Below are positions 1 to 6,460 of a stretch of 36,745 bases of DNA, piece after piece. The stretch lies in the NCBI GenBank assembly GCA_021323705.1, contig JAJPKL010000035.1, positions 1-36,745 on the forward strand. The letters are read 5' to 3'. The position numbers and the translations under genes are program-made. This DNA is from Nitrososphaerota archaeon (GTDB lineage Archaea > Thermoproteota > Nitrososphaeria > Nitrososphaerales > Nitrosopumilaceae). A model generated the notes under the pieces. That model was given only the letters and a program-made list of their open reading frames with translations. It made no database searches and was not told the DNA's origin. The first letter of the stretch is position 1. Each line of letters opens with the position of its first letter.

Positions 1-663
1 AACCCTCATTTAGGTAGAGTTTTGCTAAAAATTGTAAGAAATTCCAATAATCAGGTCTTGATAATTACCCACTCTCCCTACTTTGTTGACTATGCCATGG
101 TGTCTTCTAACAAGTCGGCTGGTCTTGTATATGTAAAGAAGGAAGACGGGGCAAGTAGAATATTTTACAAGCCTGATGACTTTCAAGTAGAACTTACGTC
201 ACATCTATTCAGGCCAGAAATTTTCTTCTCTAAATGCAACATGCTTGTGGAGGGTGCAGATGAATTGGCAGCATTCGCGGCAATATCCGAAGGTTACGGC
301 AATGTTCTAGACCTAAATGATATTGCCTTGGTAGACACGTGGGGGACTGAGAATATAGAAAAATACATTCCGTTACTAGAAGTCTACAAAATTCCATATG
401 TTGCAATGGCGGATCATGATTACAATGGACCAGTAAACAATGATGTAGTATTGCTAGAAGGGATCCTTGAGGATGAGCTAAGAAAACTGGGTTGGGATAA
501 AGAAAAGAAATACAAAAAGGCAAAGCCCCTTACGGCCTACAAGTTCCTCTCGGAGTTGACAAAGACTGCAGAAGGCAGGCAAAAAATCAAAACCAGTATA
601 TTTTTCTCTGTTCTCAAAGCTGCCTTGGATAAAATAGATCCAAAAATCTTTGAATCACTATGA
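1..663 (+). CDS. OLD-like ATPase/TOPRIM nuclease, C-terminal part (5' end outside window)
   Basis: The reading frame is open to the left edge, so the true start lies upstream. The visible part opens with a segment ending in an ABC-type H-loop (IITHSP), normally the end of the ATPase domain of overcoming-lysogenization-defect (OLD) and AAA_21-type proteins. A TOPRIM-like core follows: the glutamate segment NMLVEGADEL, then an acidic segment VAMADHDYN. This order of ATPase tail then TOPRIM is the family layout of ATP-dependent DNA endonucleases linked to phage and plasmid defence. A GajA-type anti-phage nuclease is possible, but no GajB helicase follows within the window. Only about 220 residues are visible, so the ATPase half is unseen. 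The family call is good; the role in defence is inference. Confidence 0.7.
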   Translation, partial: NPHLGRVLLKIVRNSNNQVLIITHSPYFVDYAMVSSNKSAGLVYVKKEDGASRIFYKPDDFQVELTSHLFRPEIFFSKCNMLVEGADELAAFAAISEGYGNVLDLNDIALVDTWGTENIEKYIPLLEVYKIPYVAMADHDYNGPVNNDVVLLEGILEDELRKLGWDKEKKYKKAKPLTAYKFLSELTKTAEGRQKIKTSIFFSVLKAALDKIDPKIFESL

Positions 664-733
664 TATTTTGAACCAGAGACTGAAAAGCCCTGCAGAGATT
701 TTGCTATTTTGGTGTAACAGAATTTTACCTTGA

Positions 734-931
734 TCATTTCTTGATATCCCGCCAAAACAGGCGGAAGCGCCCAACCTTTTTGACTTTGACATCGTCCTTT
801 TCATTCATGATCTGGAACAGGGCCATCTGGACGGTCTTTTGATGGAGCTTGAGCCGCTGGGCTATCTCATTTGGGGTCTGAGGTTCGGAGGTCAGCGCCT
901 TGTAAACCTGAAGCATGGTCTCCTCGGACAT
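734..931 (-). CDS. Small winged-helix DNA-binding protein (65 aa)
   Basis: This 65-residue protein is almost entirely one winged helix-turn-helix: a helix rich in E/T/M, the turn TPNEIAQRLKLHQKTVQMAL as recognition unit, then a basic wing KVKKVGRFRLFW. This shape is typical of archaeal one-domain transcription regulators. It starts at an ATG and has no Shine-Dalgarno-like site, which suits a leaderless transcript. It is divergent from the gene starting at 1180; the shared intergenic region carries several AT-rich palindromes. The target is unknown; autoregulation from that region is an inference. Confidence 0.65.
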   Translation of the reverse strand: MSEETMLQVYKALTSEPQTPNEIAQRLKLHQKTVQMALFQIMNEKDDVKVKKVGRFRLFWRDIKK

Positions 932-1179
932 GAAAAGAGTATTTTCATATCGTCTATTAATAATGTCTATCGATACTAATTATACATATTATTCGTACAT
1001 ATTGATCGTAAGGATTGATCAGACTCAAGACTTAATATTTAGTATTAACAATTAATATTAATGGTTAATATCAATCGAAACCAAAGAAGGGCAGAACCAC
1101 CAACGCATTCAGAAAGAGGGAAAGACCATGCAATACTAACTTCATTATTTTCTTACCATGTACCAAGGTGAAAAGTGGG
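932..1179. promoter_or_regulatory. Divergent intergenic region with AT-rich palindromes
   Basis: Between the divergent wHTH gene and the 106-aa gene lies a very AT-rich region. It contains a perfect 12-bp palindrome ATTAATATTAAT at 1051-1062, related TTAATATT/TTAATAT elements on both sides (about 1032-1071), and two TTGATC direct copies near 1003-1020. Such elements could be TATA boxes and operator half-sites for the neighbouring wHTH protein. No assignment of a specific site is possible by eye. Confidence 0.4.
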
Positions 1180-1500
1180 ATGGCATCAAACGAGAAATTC
1201 TCCGACGACCTAGTAAACCAGCTCGTGAGGACTGCAATAGATCTAAAGCGGGAGACAACCTTTGTGAAAGGCATTGCGGAGATTGCTTCAGAGACTCAGA
1301 TACTGGGAGCGATTCTGGCAGAGTTTCTCAAAAAGTCAGGACGCAAGATTGCAGAAACCGCATATGCGGCGCTTGATGCTGCCGGGTTAACTGTAGAGGC
1401 CCTTGCATTTTCAGAACTCTGGCGCAGGGGCAACCCGGAACAGAACGACCTTTGGGCAACTGAAGAGGATCATGGTCTCCATCAAGATCATGATGAATGA
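1180..1500 (+). CDS. Hypothetical protein, about 106 aa
   Basis: I do not recognise a family. The protein is soluble and mostly helical by composition: an acidic N-terminal helix (NEKFSDDLVNQLVRTAIDLK), then an Ala/Leu-rich middle (AILAEFLKKSGRKIAETAYAALDAAG) and a short His/Asp-rich tail ending HGLHQDHDE. A GTG four codons upstream (1168) is an alternative start; ATG 1180 follows a G-rich stretch and is preferred. It lies 50 nt before the J-domain gene on the same strand and may be cotranscribed with it. Amino-acid usage looks coding. Confidence 0.55.
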   Translation: MASNEKFSDDLVNQLVRTAIDLKRETTFVKGIAEIASETQILGAILAEFLKKSGRKIAETAYAALDAAGLTVEALAFSELWRRGNPEQNDLWATEEDHGLHQDHDE

Positions 1501-1550
1501 GTATTCTGGTAAGATTGTAAGTATCTTTTTGTATTCAGGAGGCAGGCTGG

Positions 1551-2354
1551 TTGAATAGGCAGAGAGCTTCGTTCCAGAAAAGAACATCAGAAGAACCAAA
1601 TTATTATGAGATGCTTGGAGTTGCCCAAGATGCATCCATTGATGACATCAAGAAAAAATACAAGGCACTTGTACTCAAGTTCCACCCTGACAGGGAGAAC
1701 TCCGCACTTGCAAAGCAGGCAATGGTATCAATAAACAATGCCTACGAGGTACTCTCTGACCCGCAAAGGAGAATGTCATATGACGCAAGCCTGAACGAGC
1801 CGCCTGAGATGCCACAAAATGAAAATCCGCAGGCAAGACGAGCAGGGCCTGGCGTTGTGAGGATCAGCAGGAAGATCCAGGCGTTGGTTACAGCCGTGCT
1901 CTTAATCTCCTGTATTGCAGGCTGCCAGACCGAGGAGTTGCAAGGAGGCAACAAGCCAGCCTCAGAAGAGTTTGTAGAGGCAAACTCGCACTATTTCACG
2001 GCAATAACACATGAAGCACTTGCCGCCCTGCCGCTTTTCATCCCGGGATTTGGCATGGCATGGGGCGTCCTCGGAGGCTTTACGACGGGATTTGTAGGCA
2101 GGGCGGTAATCATGACGGTAAGCCTTCATGCAAATATGTCAGGCCCATTCCTGGCGTATCTTGTCCTGGCCGCGGCAATAAAGTTGGTTGCCTATCACAT
2201 CGGGATGTGCAGGAGCCTGACTCTTGTGATCTCAATCAGAAGAAGGCGGTTTTCCAAGCTGGACAGTACCTTTACCCAGGGCGAGATTATTCTGGCGGTA
2301 CTGCTGTCTTGCCTTGCAGGGTTTGTGGAGCATGCCGTGATCACCACCAGATAG
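1551..2354 (+). CDS. J-domain (DnaJ-like) membrane protein
   Basis: Residues about 16-78 form a J domain with the diagnostic HPD tripeptide (residues 45-47, in FHPDREN) and the typical end SINNAYEVLSDPQRR. J domains stimulate Hsp70/DnaK ATPase. After a Pro-rich linker there is a hydrophobic segment near residues 108-123 and three to four further hydrophobic stretches up to the C terminus, so the J domain is probably cytoplasmic and tethered to a membrane-embedded C-terminal part. It is not a canonical DnaJ: no Gly/Phe region, no zinc centre, no substrate-binding domain. The start is TTG at 1551, chosen because a strong AGGAGG site lies 8 nt upstream. The client and the partner Hsp70 are unknown. 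Confidence 0.75.
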   Translation: MNRQRASFQKRTSEEPNYYEMLGVAQDASIDDIKKKYKALVLKFHPDRENSALAKQAMVSINNAYEVLSDPQRRMSYDASLNEPPEMPQNENPQARRAGPGVVRISRKIQALVTAVLLISCIAGCQTEELQGGNKPASEEFVEANSHYFTAITHEALAALPLFIPGFGMAWGVLGGFTTGFVGRAVIMTVSLHANMSGPFLAYLVLAAAIKLVAYHIGMCRSLTLVISIRRRRFSKLDSTFTQGEIILAVLLSCLAGFVEHAVITTR

Positions 2355-2745
2355 TTGGAGGGGGCATCTTGCAGGACTGCGGAGGCGGACAGCAGGCTGG
2401 CAGTCTTGATCGTACTGCCAAACAGAACTGGACTGTTGCACGCAAGGCTGTCGTTTGGGGGAGCTTCAGAATCTTGAAACGCCACATGCCAGAAGACTGG
2501 AGTCTTTTTGCGGAAATCGTGCGCGGTTTCTGTCCTATGACCATAACCTCTTGTTCTGGCAGCTTCAGAATTCTGAAACGCGTATACGCCTTGCAGAATA
2601 CTGACAGGACTTGGTACCTAGACTATAGCCTTCAGGCATGATACCATGGTTTTTTGTAAAGACCTGTCAGAATACTGACAGGCCTGTCCAAATGTGAAGA
2701 AATACTGCACTAGACTGCAGAGACTGCACGAAACTGCACCTTATT
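2355..2745. repeat. Repeat-dense noncoding region: perfect dyads and phased ACTGCA units
   Basis: No convincing gene is seen. A 21-bp motif AGCTTCAGAATnnTGAAACGC occurs at 2462-2482 and 2561-2581 (19 of 21 identical); the second copy contains the perfect palindrome TTCAGAATTCTGAA (2564-2577). The motif CAGAATACTGACAGG occurs at 2594-2608 and again at 2668-2682, where it is part of a perfect dyad with 8-bp arms CCTGTCAG/CTGACAGG around AATA (2663-2682). Then ACTGCAC/G occurs four times at 2704, 2714, 2723 and 2733, spaced 9-10 bp, so on one face of the helix. An AT stretch TTATTTTATA follows at 2741-2750. This looks like a cluster of protein-binding sites: operator, iteron or origin. Confidence 0.55.
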
Positions 2746-3230
2746 TTATACACACTTTTTACGCACTACACAATCCATTACTACACAAAACCTCTTCTCA
2801 AACACATCTTTCCAAAACCTCTCTTCTACTCTTACTTTCAAAATCACTTTTTAACAAACCTTACAATCTCTCTTTTCTTTCTTTTTCCCAATTCCTTGAC
2901 ACTTACTTTCTTCATACTTGTCACCCTCACAATCCCTTTCGTCCTTTATCATCTCATCAATCTCTTCTTTTCTCATGTCTGGTCCAACTTCAGATTCCAT
3001 ACACATATTTTGCACCCTACCCAATCTTCTTCTCACAGCCACTTTATCTCTAATCCTTTCCTTGCATTTGCTATATCCTCTTATACGATTCTCCGTTTTT
3101 CATGTCATTGAGTTCTTTCAAGAAATCCTGTTTTTGCACCTTTACTCTAGGATATGTTCCTCTCTATTGGCCTGTCGTCCTTTTGGAAGCGCCTCTCGTA
3201 TTCGCCCCTTAACATCTTTCTCGTGTCCAT
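2746..3230 (-). other. Pyrimidine-biased stretch with four short reverse-strand ORFs
   Basis: The + strand is very pyrimidine-rich here (for example 47 of 60 bases at 2881-2940). On the reverse strand four short ORFs lie head to tail: 3147-3230 (27 aa, ATG), 3071-3139 (22 aa, GTG), 2851-3042 (63 aa, GTG, very charged, Cys near the end) and 2746-2847 (33 aa, GTG). The last two share a frame and are separated by a single TAA plus one codon. They could be small proteins downstream of the wHTH gene at 3285-3728, a decayed gene, or no genes at all, the bias being due to strand asymmetry. I recognise no family in any of them. Confidence 0.3.
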
Positions 3231-3284
3231 GTGAAGGATTGATCATCGGCAAGATTTGGATCTGTCTGTCATCATCTACCTACG

Positions 3285-3728
3285 CTACATATATCTTAAC
3301 ATAAACTGAACAATCTCCTCAGGATCAAACTTTGAGCTGTGATACAGTATGTCTACAGCCTTTAGCGTGCTTGTATTGCAAAGCATCTCCTCCATCTCAA
3401 GCACGCATCTCCTGTAGACTAGGTTTCCAAGAAGAGTGATGGTGTAAATAACCGCACATTCCTTACCTTTCTTTTCCTCAATGATCTCTCTTTTTTCTAT
3501 CAACTCCAGATCCACAAGCTGCTTAAGCCTCGTGTAATACTGCTTTTTTGAAAGCCCCACCTCTGATGGGGTACCTACGTTGGATCTTAATCCTTTTCTT
3601 GCAAAGGAAAAGATCTTCAATGCATCTGGCTTTGACAACAATGACAAGATTTCAAGCATTGTTGGTGTGATGGTATTTACCTTCACAGAAGACGGAAGTG
3701 CTTTATGTTCTTGAGCAGGACTGTTCAT
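3285..3728 (-). CDS. Winged-helix transcription regulator (147 aa)
   Basis: The central part (residues about 22-100) is a winged helix-turn-helix of the kind common in thaumarchaea: ITPTMLEILSLLSKPDALKI, then the recognition helix around LSKKQYYTRLKQLVDLELIE and a basic wing REIIEEKKGKECAVIYTIT. The C-terminal 45 residues (YRRCVLEMEEML...) are helical and probably mediate dimerisation. The start ATG is preceded by an N-terminal tail of about 20 polar residues. It stands upstream, on the same strand, of the short purine-rich ORFs at 2746-3230, and downstream of the RHH gene at 3821-4384. Small wHTH proteins act as centromere-binding partners of ParB in some archaeal plasmids (AspA of pNOB8); a similar role here is inference from position only. 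Confidence 0.8.
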   Translation of the reverse strand: MNSPAQEHKALPSSVKVNTITPTMLEILSLLSKPDALKIFSFARKGLRSNVGTPSEVGLSKKQYYTRLKQLVDLELIEKREIIEEKKGKECAVIYTITLLGNLVYRRCVLEMEEMLCNTSTLKAVDILYHSSKFDPEEIVQFMLRYM

Positions 3729-3820
3729 TAGTTATCCTCACTTAATTCGTCGTTTTCTGTACCGTATAGACTTGAAATTTCTTGTGGTAACAAAGCCGTA
3801 CAGTGTACATCCTTCAGAAA

Positions 3821-4384
3821 CTACTGATAGTCTAAAATTACCTTCTGCTTTGGTACTATATTGAATACAACGACATTATTATCGACATGGCACTCTACCC
3901 TCTCACTTACCTTGTCCAGTATGACATGATTGTACTCTGCGATAAACTGCGACCATTTCAGGCCCTTTGTATGGTGGAATGTTAGCCTGTACAGATTCCT
4001 GATACTTTCGCAGCTAAAAGAGTACCATCCACTGTACTTGCCAAAATTGTCATAGTATGATTCTATTATAGAGGATATGCTGAGGTTTCCGTGAAACAAG
4101 GATAACAGGGATCCAAAATTACGCATTGCCTGATCCCTTGCTATCTCCCGCAGCGTATCTGTGTCCATTTTTGAGACAAGTGCCTCGACGCAATGCCTTG
4201 TAAATGTTACAGGATCTATCTTTTCAAGTGGGGAGTCAAAAGAAAGCCACTTTGCAAGTACTTGGTTGAGCAGTGCGCTTGGATTGGAATTACGCCTGTC
4301 AGATTCTTTTTCTAGACCTTGTAGGATGTTTTCATTTATGCTAAACGTTCTCCTGACTGCCTTTTCTCTTCTTGGATCGTTCAT
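3821..4384 (-). CDS. Ribbon-helix-helix DNA-binding protein with C-terminal domain
   Basis: The N terminus has the ribbon-helix-helix pattern: strand RRTFSINENI, helix ILQGLEKESDRRN, turn SNPSA, helix ALLNQVLAKWLSF. The remaining ~130 residues (aromatic-rich, SYYDNFGKYSGWYSF, HHTKGLKWSQF) are an unrecognised domain. The frame extends to an ATG at 4426, but I place the start at the ATG 4384. This puts the RHH at the N terminus and leaves the AATTTACAGGA operator-like motif (4408-4418) outside the coding sequence. It is divergent from the 59-aa RHH gene. RHH proteins act as CopG-type repressors, antitoxins or plasmid segregation factors (ParG, SegB); which one applies here cannot be told. Confidence 0.75.
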   Translation of the reverse strand: MNDPRREKAVRRTFSINENILQGLEKESDRRNSNPSALLNQVLAKWLSFDSPLEKIDPVTFTRHCVEALVSKMDTDTLREIARDQAMRNFGSLLSLFHGNLSISSIIESYYDNFGKYSGWYSFSCESIRNLYRLTFHHTKGLKWSQFIAEYNHVILDKVSERVECHVDNNVVVFNIVPKQKVILDYQ

Positions 4385-4407
4385 AACACTTGTCTCTTTA
4401 ACAGGAT

Positions 4408-4494
4408 AATTTACAGGATTTTTCACTATTTAAGGGATCCGCATGATAATACAGTAACATACAAGGAAATTATAGACTGAATTTCCTGTAAATT
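4408..4494. promoter_or_regulatory. Candidate shared operator between divergent RHH genes
   Basis: AATTTACAGGA at 4408-4418 recurs exactly, inverted, at 4484-4494 (TCCTGTAAATT). Between them AGGAAATT (4464-4471) and AATTTCCT (4480-4487) form a perfect 8-bp inverted pair separated by 8 bp, and ACAGGAT occurs at 4401. The two divergent genes both encode RHH proteins, which bind such short inverted or tandem sites. Autoregulation is inferred. Confidence 0.5.
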
Positions 4495-4517
4495 GTTACC
4501 GCTAATTTATCAATGAT

Positions 4518-4697
4518 ATGACAAAAATTCATTTGTTGCCAACAGGGGAGTACAATACGGTAACGATAAGGAACGAGACCTATGAGAGGTTCATAGGAGC
4601 AGTCCACAAGGCAAAGAAGAAGAACAGAAGAATGTACACAAGCGACTTTCTTGAGATGCTACTTGACCTATACGACAAGTATGGGCAGACAAAGTAG
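4518..4697 (+). CDS. Small ribbon-helix-helix protein (59 aa)
   Basis: This 59-residue ORF from ATG 4518 to TAG 4695-4697 has the ribbon-helix-helix layout: strand EYNTVTIRNET, a basic first helix YERFIGAVHKAKKKNRR, then MYTSDFLEMLLDLYDKYG as the second helix. Its size matches CopG/Arc or ParG/SegB-type proteins, which dimerise and insert the strand in the DNA major groove. It is divergent from the other RHH gene and 129 bp before the ParB-like gene on the same strand; phased repeats lie between the two. It could be the centromere-binding or repressor partner of the ParB-like protein, or an antitoxin, though no toxin gene is adjacent. Confidence 0.65.
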   Translation: MTKIHLLPTGEYNTVTIRNETYERFIGAVHKAKKKNRRMYTSDFLEMLLDLYDKYGQTK

Positions 4698-4727
4698 GTC
4701 ACAAATTATACCATTTGTAATACTTTA

Positions 4728-4775
4728 TCACACATTATCATACATCCTCATATCTTCTCATACTTTATCCGATAA
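4728..4775. repeat. Four 10-bp phased repeats plus palindrome upstream of ParB-like gene
   Basis: Four contiguous 10-bp units, all beginning TCA, cover 4728-4767: TCACACATTA, TCATACATCC, TCATATCTTC, TCATACTTTA. TACTTTATC also repeats at 4721 and 4761, exactly 40 bp apart. The palindrome TTATC-C-GATAA sits at 4765-4775. The 10-bp period places the units on one helical face, as in iterons or centromere sites bound by RHH or ParB proteins. Their position, directly before the ParB-like gene, fits a parS-like or autoregulatory site. Confidence 0.5.
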
Positions 4776-4826
4776 GGTACACCCAAAGGTTATCTACTAT
4801 TTTCTAAAACAAAAACAAGAACCAGA

Positions 4827-5684
4827 ATGCAAAGCAAGACTCTTGCCACTATCCATACCTTAGGTTTGATCGAAAATATCGATATTTACAAAATCAAAAC
4901 AAGTAAAATAGCAATACGAGAAGATCTTGGAGATATTGGTCAACTTGCCTTGTCTATAAAGGAAAAGGGTCTCTTACAGCCTGTAATCGTCCGAATAATT
5001 AAAGATAGATTTGAAATTGTAGCTGGAAATAGGAGATTAGCTGCGTGCAAGAGCATTGGGTGGAGAAAGATTCCTTCTCACTTAGTAGAACTTACTGATG
5101 AAGAATCTTTCGAAGTTGCTCTGATGGAGAATATTCAAAGAAAGACAATGAATGCTATTGAAGAAGCCAATGCTTACCGTAGATATGTTAAGGATTATGG
5201 GTGGGGAGGCGTTTCTGAGTTGGCAAAGCGCATAGGCAAGAGTCAGGAATATGTCAGCAAGCGTCTGAATTTGCTAGAACTTCCAAAAGCAATTCAGGAA
5301 GAGATTATTCGACGTCGAATAAAGCCTAGTATGGCAGAAGAATTGTCATATGTCAAAGATGAAAAAGAACAAACAGAGTTAGCAAAATTAATCGTACAAA
5401 GACATGTGACAATCAAAAAATTTAGGCAATCGTTGAAAGAAAATGACACAAGGAGATCGGAAGACGAGTTCATTTGTTATTCCCAAAAAGGAAATGAAGA
5501 AAAAATTCTAGATAAATCCATAATTGCTCTCAAGATAGTAGTGAAAAGATTAAACGAGCTGTTGAACCTTGCTCAAGATAATTTTGTAATTTATGAATTT
5601 TTATGGTATCAGCAAAAAATTATAAACGAACAGATTGATAAAGCTATAAGGTCAAGAAAGAAATATTCGAAATCATTTTCTTAA
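4827..5684 (+). CDS. ParB/Spo0J-like nuclease-fold DNA-binding protein
   Basis: The N-terminal ParB domain (residues about 17-110) shows the family motifs: the LALSIKEKGLLQPVIVR box, the GNRRLAACKSIGW segment (GxRR nucleotide-binding motif, IVAGNRRLAA) and ENIQRKTMNAIEEANAY. A helix-turn-helix follows (SELAKRIGKSQEYVSKRLNLLELP), then a C-terminal charged helical part (to 285) that may mediate dimerisation. ParB proteins bind parS and, with ParA, segregate plasmids or chromosomes; the domain also occurs in regulators and in unrelated phage or plasmid enzymes. No ParA is visible next to it. The start ATG 4827 is preceded by the phased repeats at 4728-4775. Neighbouring wHTH and RHH proteins support a partition or mobile-element context. 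Confidence 0.85.
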   Translation: MQSKTLATIHTLGLIENIDIYKIKTSKIAIREDLGDIGQLALSIKEKGLLQPVIVRIIKDRFEIVAGNRRLAACKSIGWRKIPSHLVELTDEESFEVALMENIQRKTMNAIEEANAYRRYVKDYGWGGVSELAKRIGKSQEYVSKRLNLLELPKAIQEEIIRRRIKPSMAEELSYVKDEKEQTELAKLIVQRHVTIKKFRQSLKENDTRRSEDEFICYSQKGNEEKILDKSIIALKIVVKRLNELLNLAQDNFVIYEFLWYQQKIINEQIDKAIRSRKKYSKSFS

Positions 5685-5817
5685 TGTTTTCATGTGGCCT
5701 AGTTTAACATACATTTGTGAGAATTTCTGTGATCAGGAAACCGAATATTTTAACCTTTTACAACTGATTTTTTTTGTTTCAAATTTTTTATCACAAGTTA
5801 AATGAATCATTAATTCA

Positions 5818-6342
5818 ATGACTAGTAAAAAAATAGCTGCAGTAGCGTTGTTGGTAGCAACAATGTTAGTGCTAGTAGCAACTCCTGCATTCGCAGAAAA
5901 AGGTGCAACATCTTCTCCACGGAACATCAATAATCATCACATCAAGGCAGAAGACAACACACAGACCTTCAATATCACACCTACCCCTTGCGGCCAAGAG
6001 TACAGCGCGTGGTGGGATCCGACATCGGTTGCACTTAGCCTAGGACAGACAAGCGATCAGTGGAATATTGCATGGCAGTACCCTTCAGCAGTATGTAGCC
6101 TACCATTCGAGGAAGTCAATTCGCTAATAGAAGACAAAACTTACTGGACATCTGAAGATGTGGTTAGCTATAACTATGAAGACACCAGTGGAACTTGGTA
6201 TACCATATACGATTGCTGCCAACCCGGACAAAATGACTATTACACTGCAGGAGATAGTCTAGAAGCACAAGAGACCGCGTATTGGGCCAGTGGCTCTACA
6301 GAGTTTTATCAAAATGCACCAATAGTAGATTGGACCGCATAA
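5818..6342 (+). CDS. Secreted protein with signal peptide, unknown function
   Basis: A clear Sec signal peptide begins the protein (MTSKKIAAVALLVATMLVLV) with a likely cleavage after AFA at residue 26. The mature part (~148 residues) is rich in Trp, Tyr, Ser and Thr and holds four cysteines (PTPCGQ, SAVCSL, YDCCQPG) that could form two disulphides outside the cell. I do not recognise the family. It stands alone; a T-rich stretch (6349-6361) follows the stop and may terminate transcription. Confidence 0.7.
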   Translation: MTSKKIAAVALLVATMLVLVATPAFAEKGATSSPRNINNHHIKAEDNTQTFNITPTPCGQEYSAWWDPTSVALSLGQTSDQWNIAWQYPSAVCSLPFEEVNSLIEDKTYWTSEDVVSYNYEDTSGTWYTIYDCCQPGQNDYYTAGDSLEAQETAYWASGSTEFYQNAPIVDWTA

Positions 6343-6348
6343 CTCCCA

Positions 6349-6361
6349 CCTTTTTTATTTT
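6349..6361 (+). terminator. T-tract, likely intrinsic terminator
   Basis: CCTTTTTTATTTT directly follows the stop codon of the secreted protein. Archaeal RNA polymerase terminates at such T-runs without needing a strong hairpin. Assignment is by position and composition only. Confidence 0.4.
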
Positions 6362-6460
6362 AAAAAACAAATTCTAATTAACTTTCTTTACTGTACAACT
6401 AAATTAAGTCATGATTTTTCATGTAAAAAACTATTTGAGTGACAACGTTAATTTGCACGC

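Noticed and set aside
2060-2641. 193-residue + strand frame overlapping the J-domain gene
   Set aside because: It overlaps a gene with a clear family motif in another frame, is rich in Cys/Gly/Arg, and runs into the dyad repeats; a shadow frame.
2694-3053. 119-residue Ser/Leu/Phe/His-rich + strand frame
   Set aside because: The composition is just the translation of a pyrimidine-rich tract; no start signal and no structured sequence.
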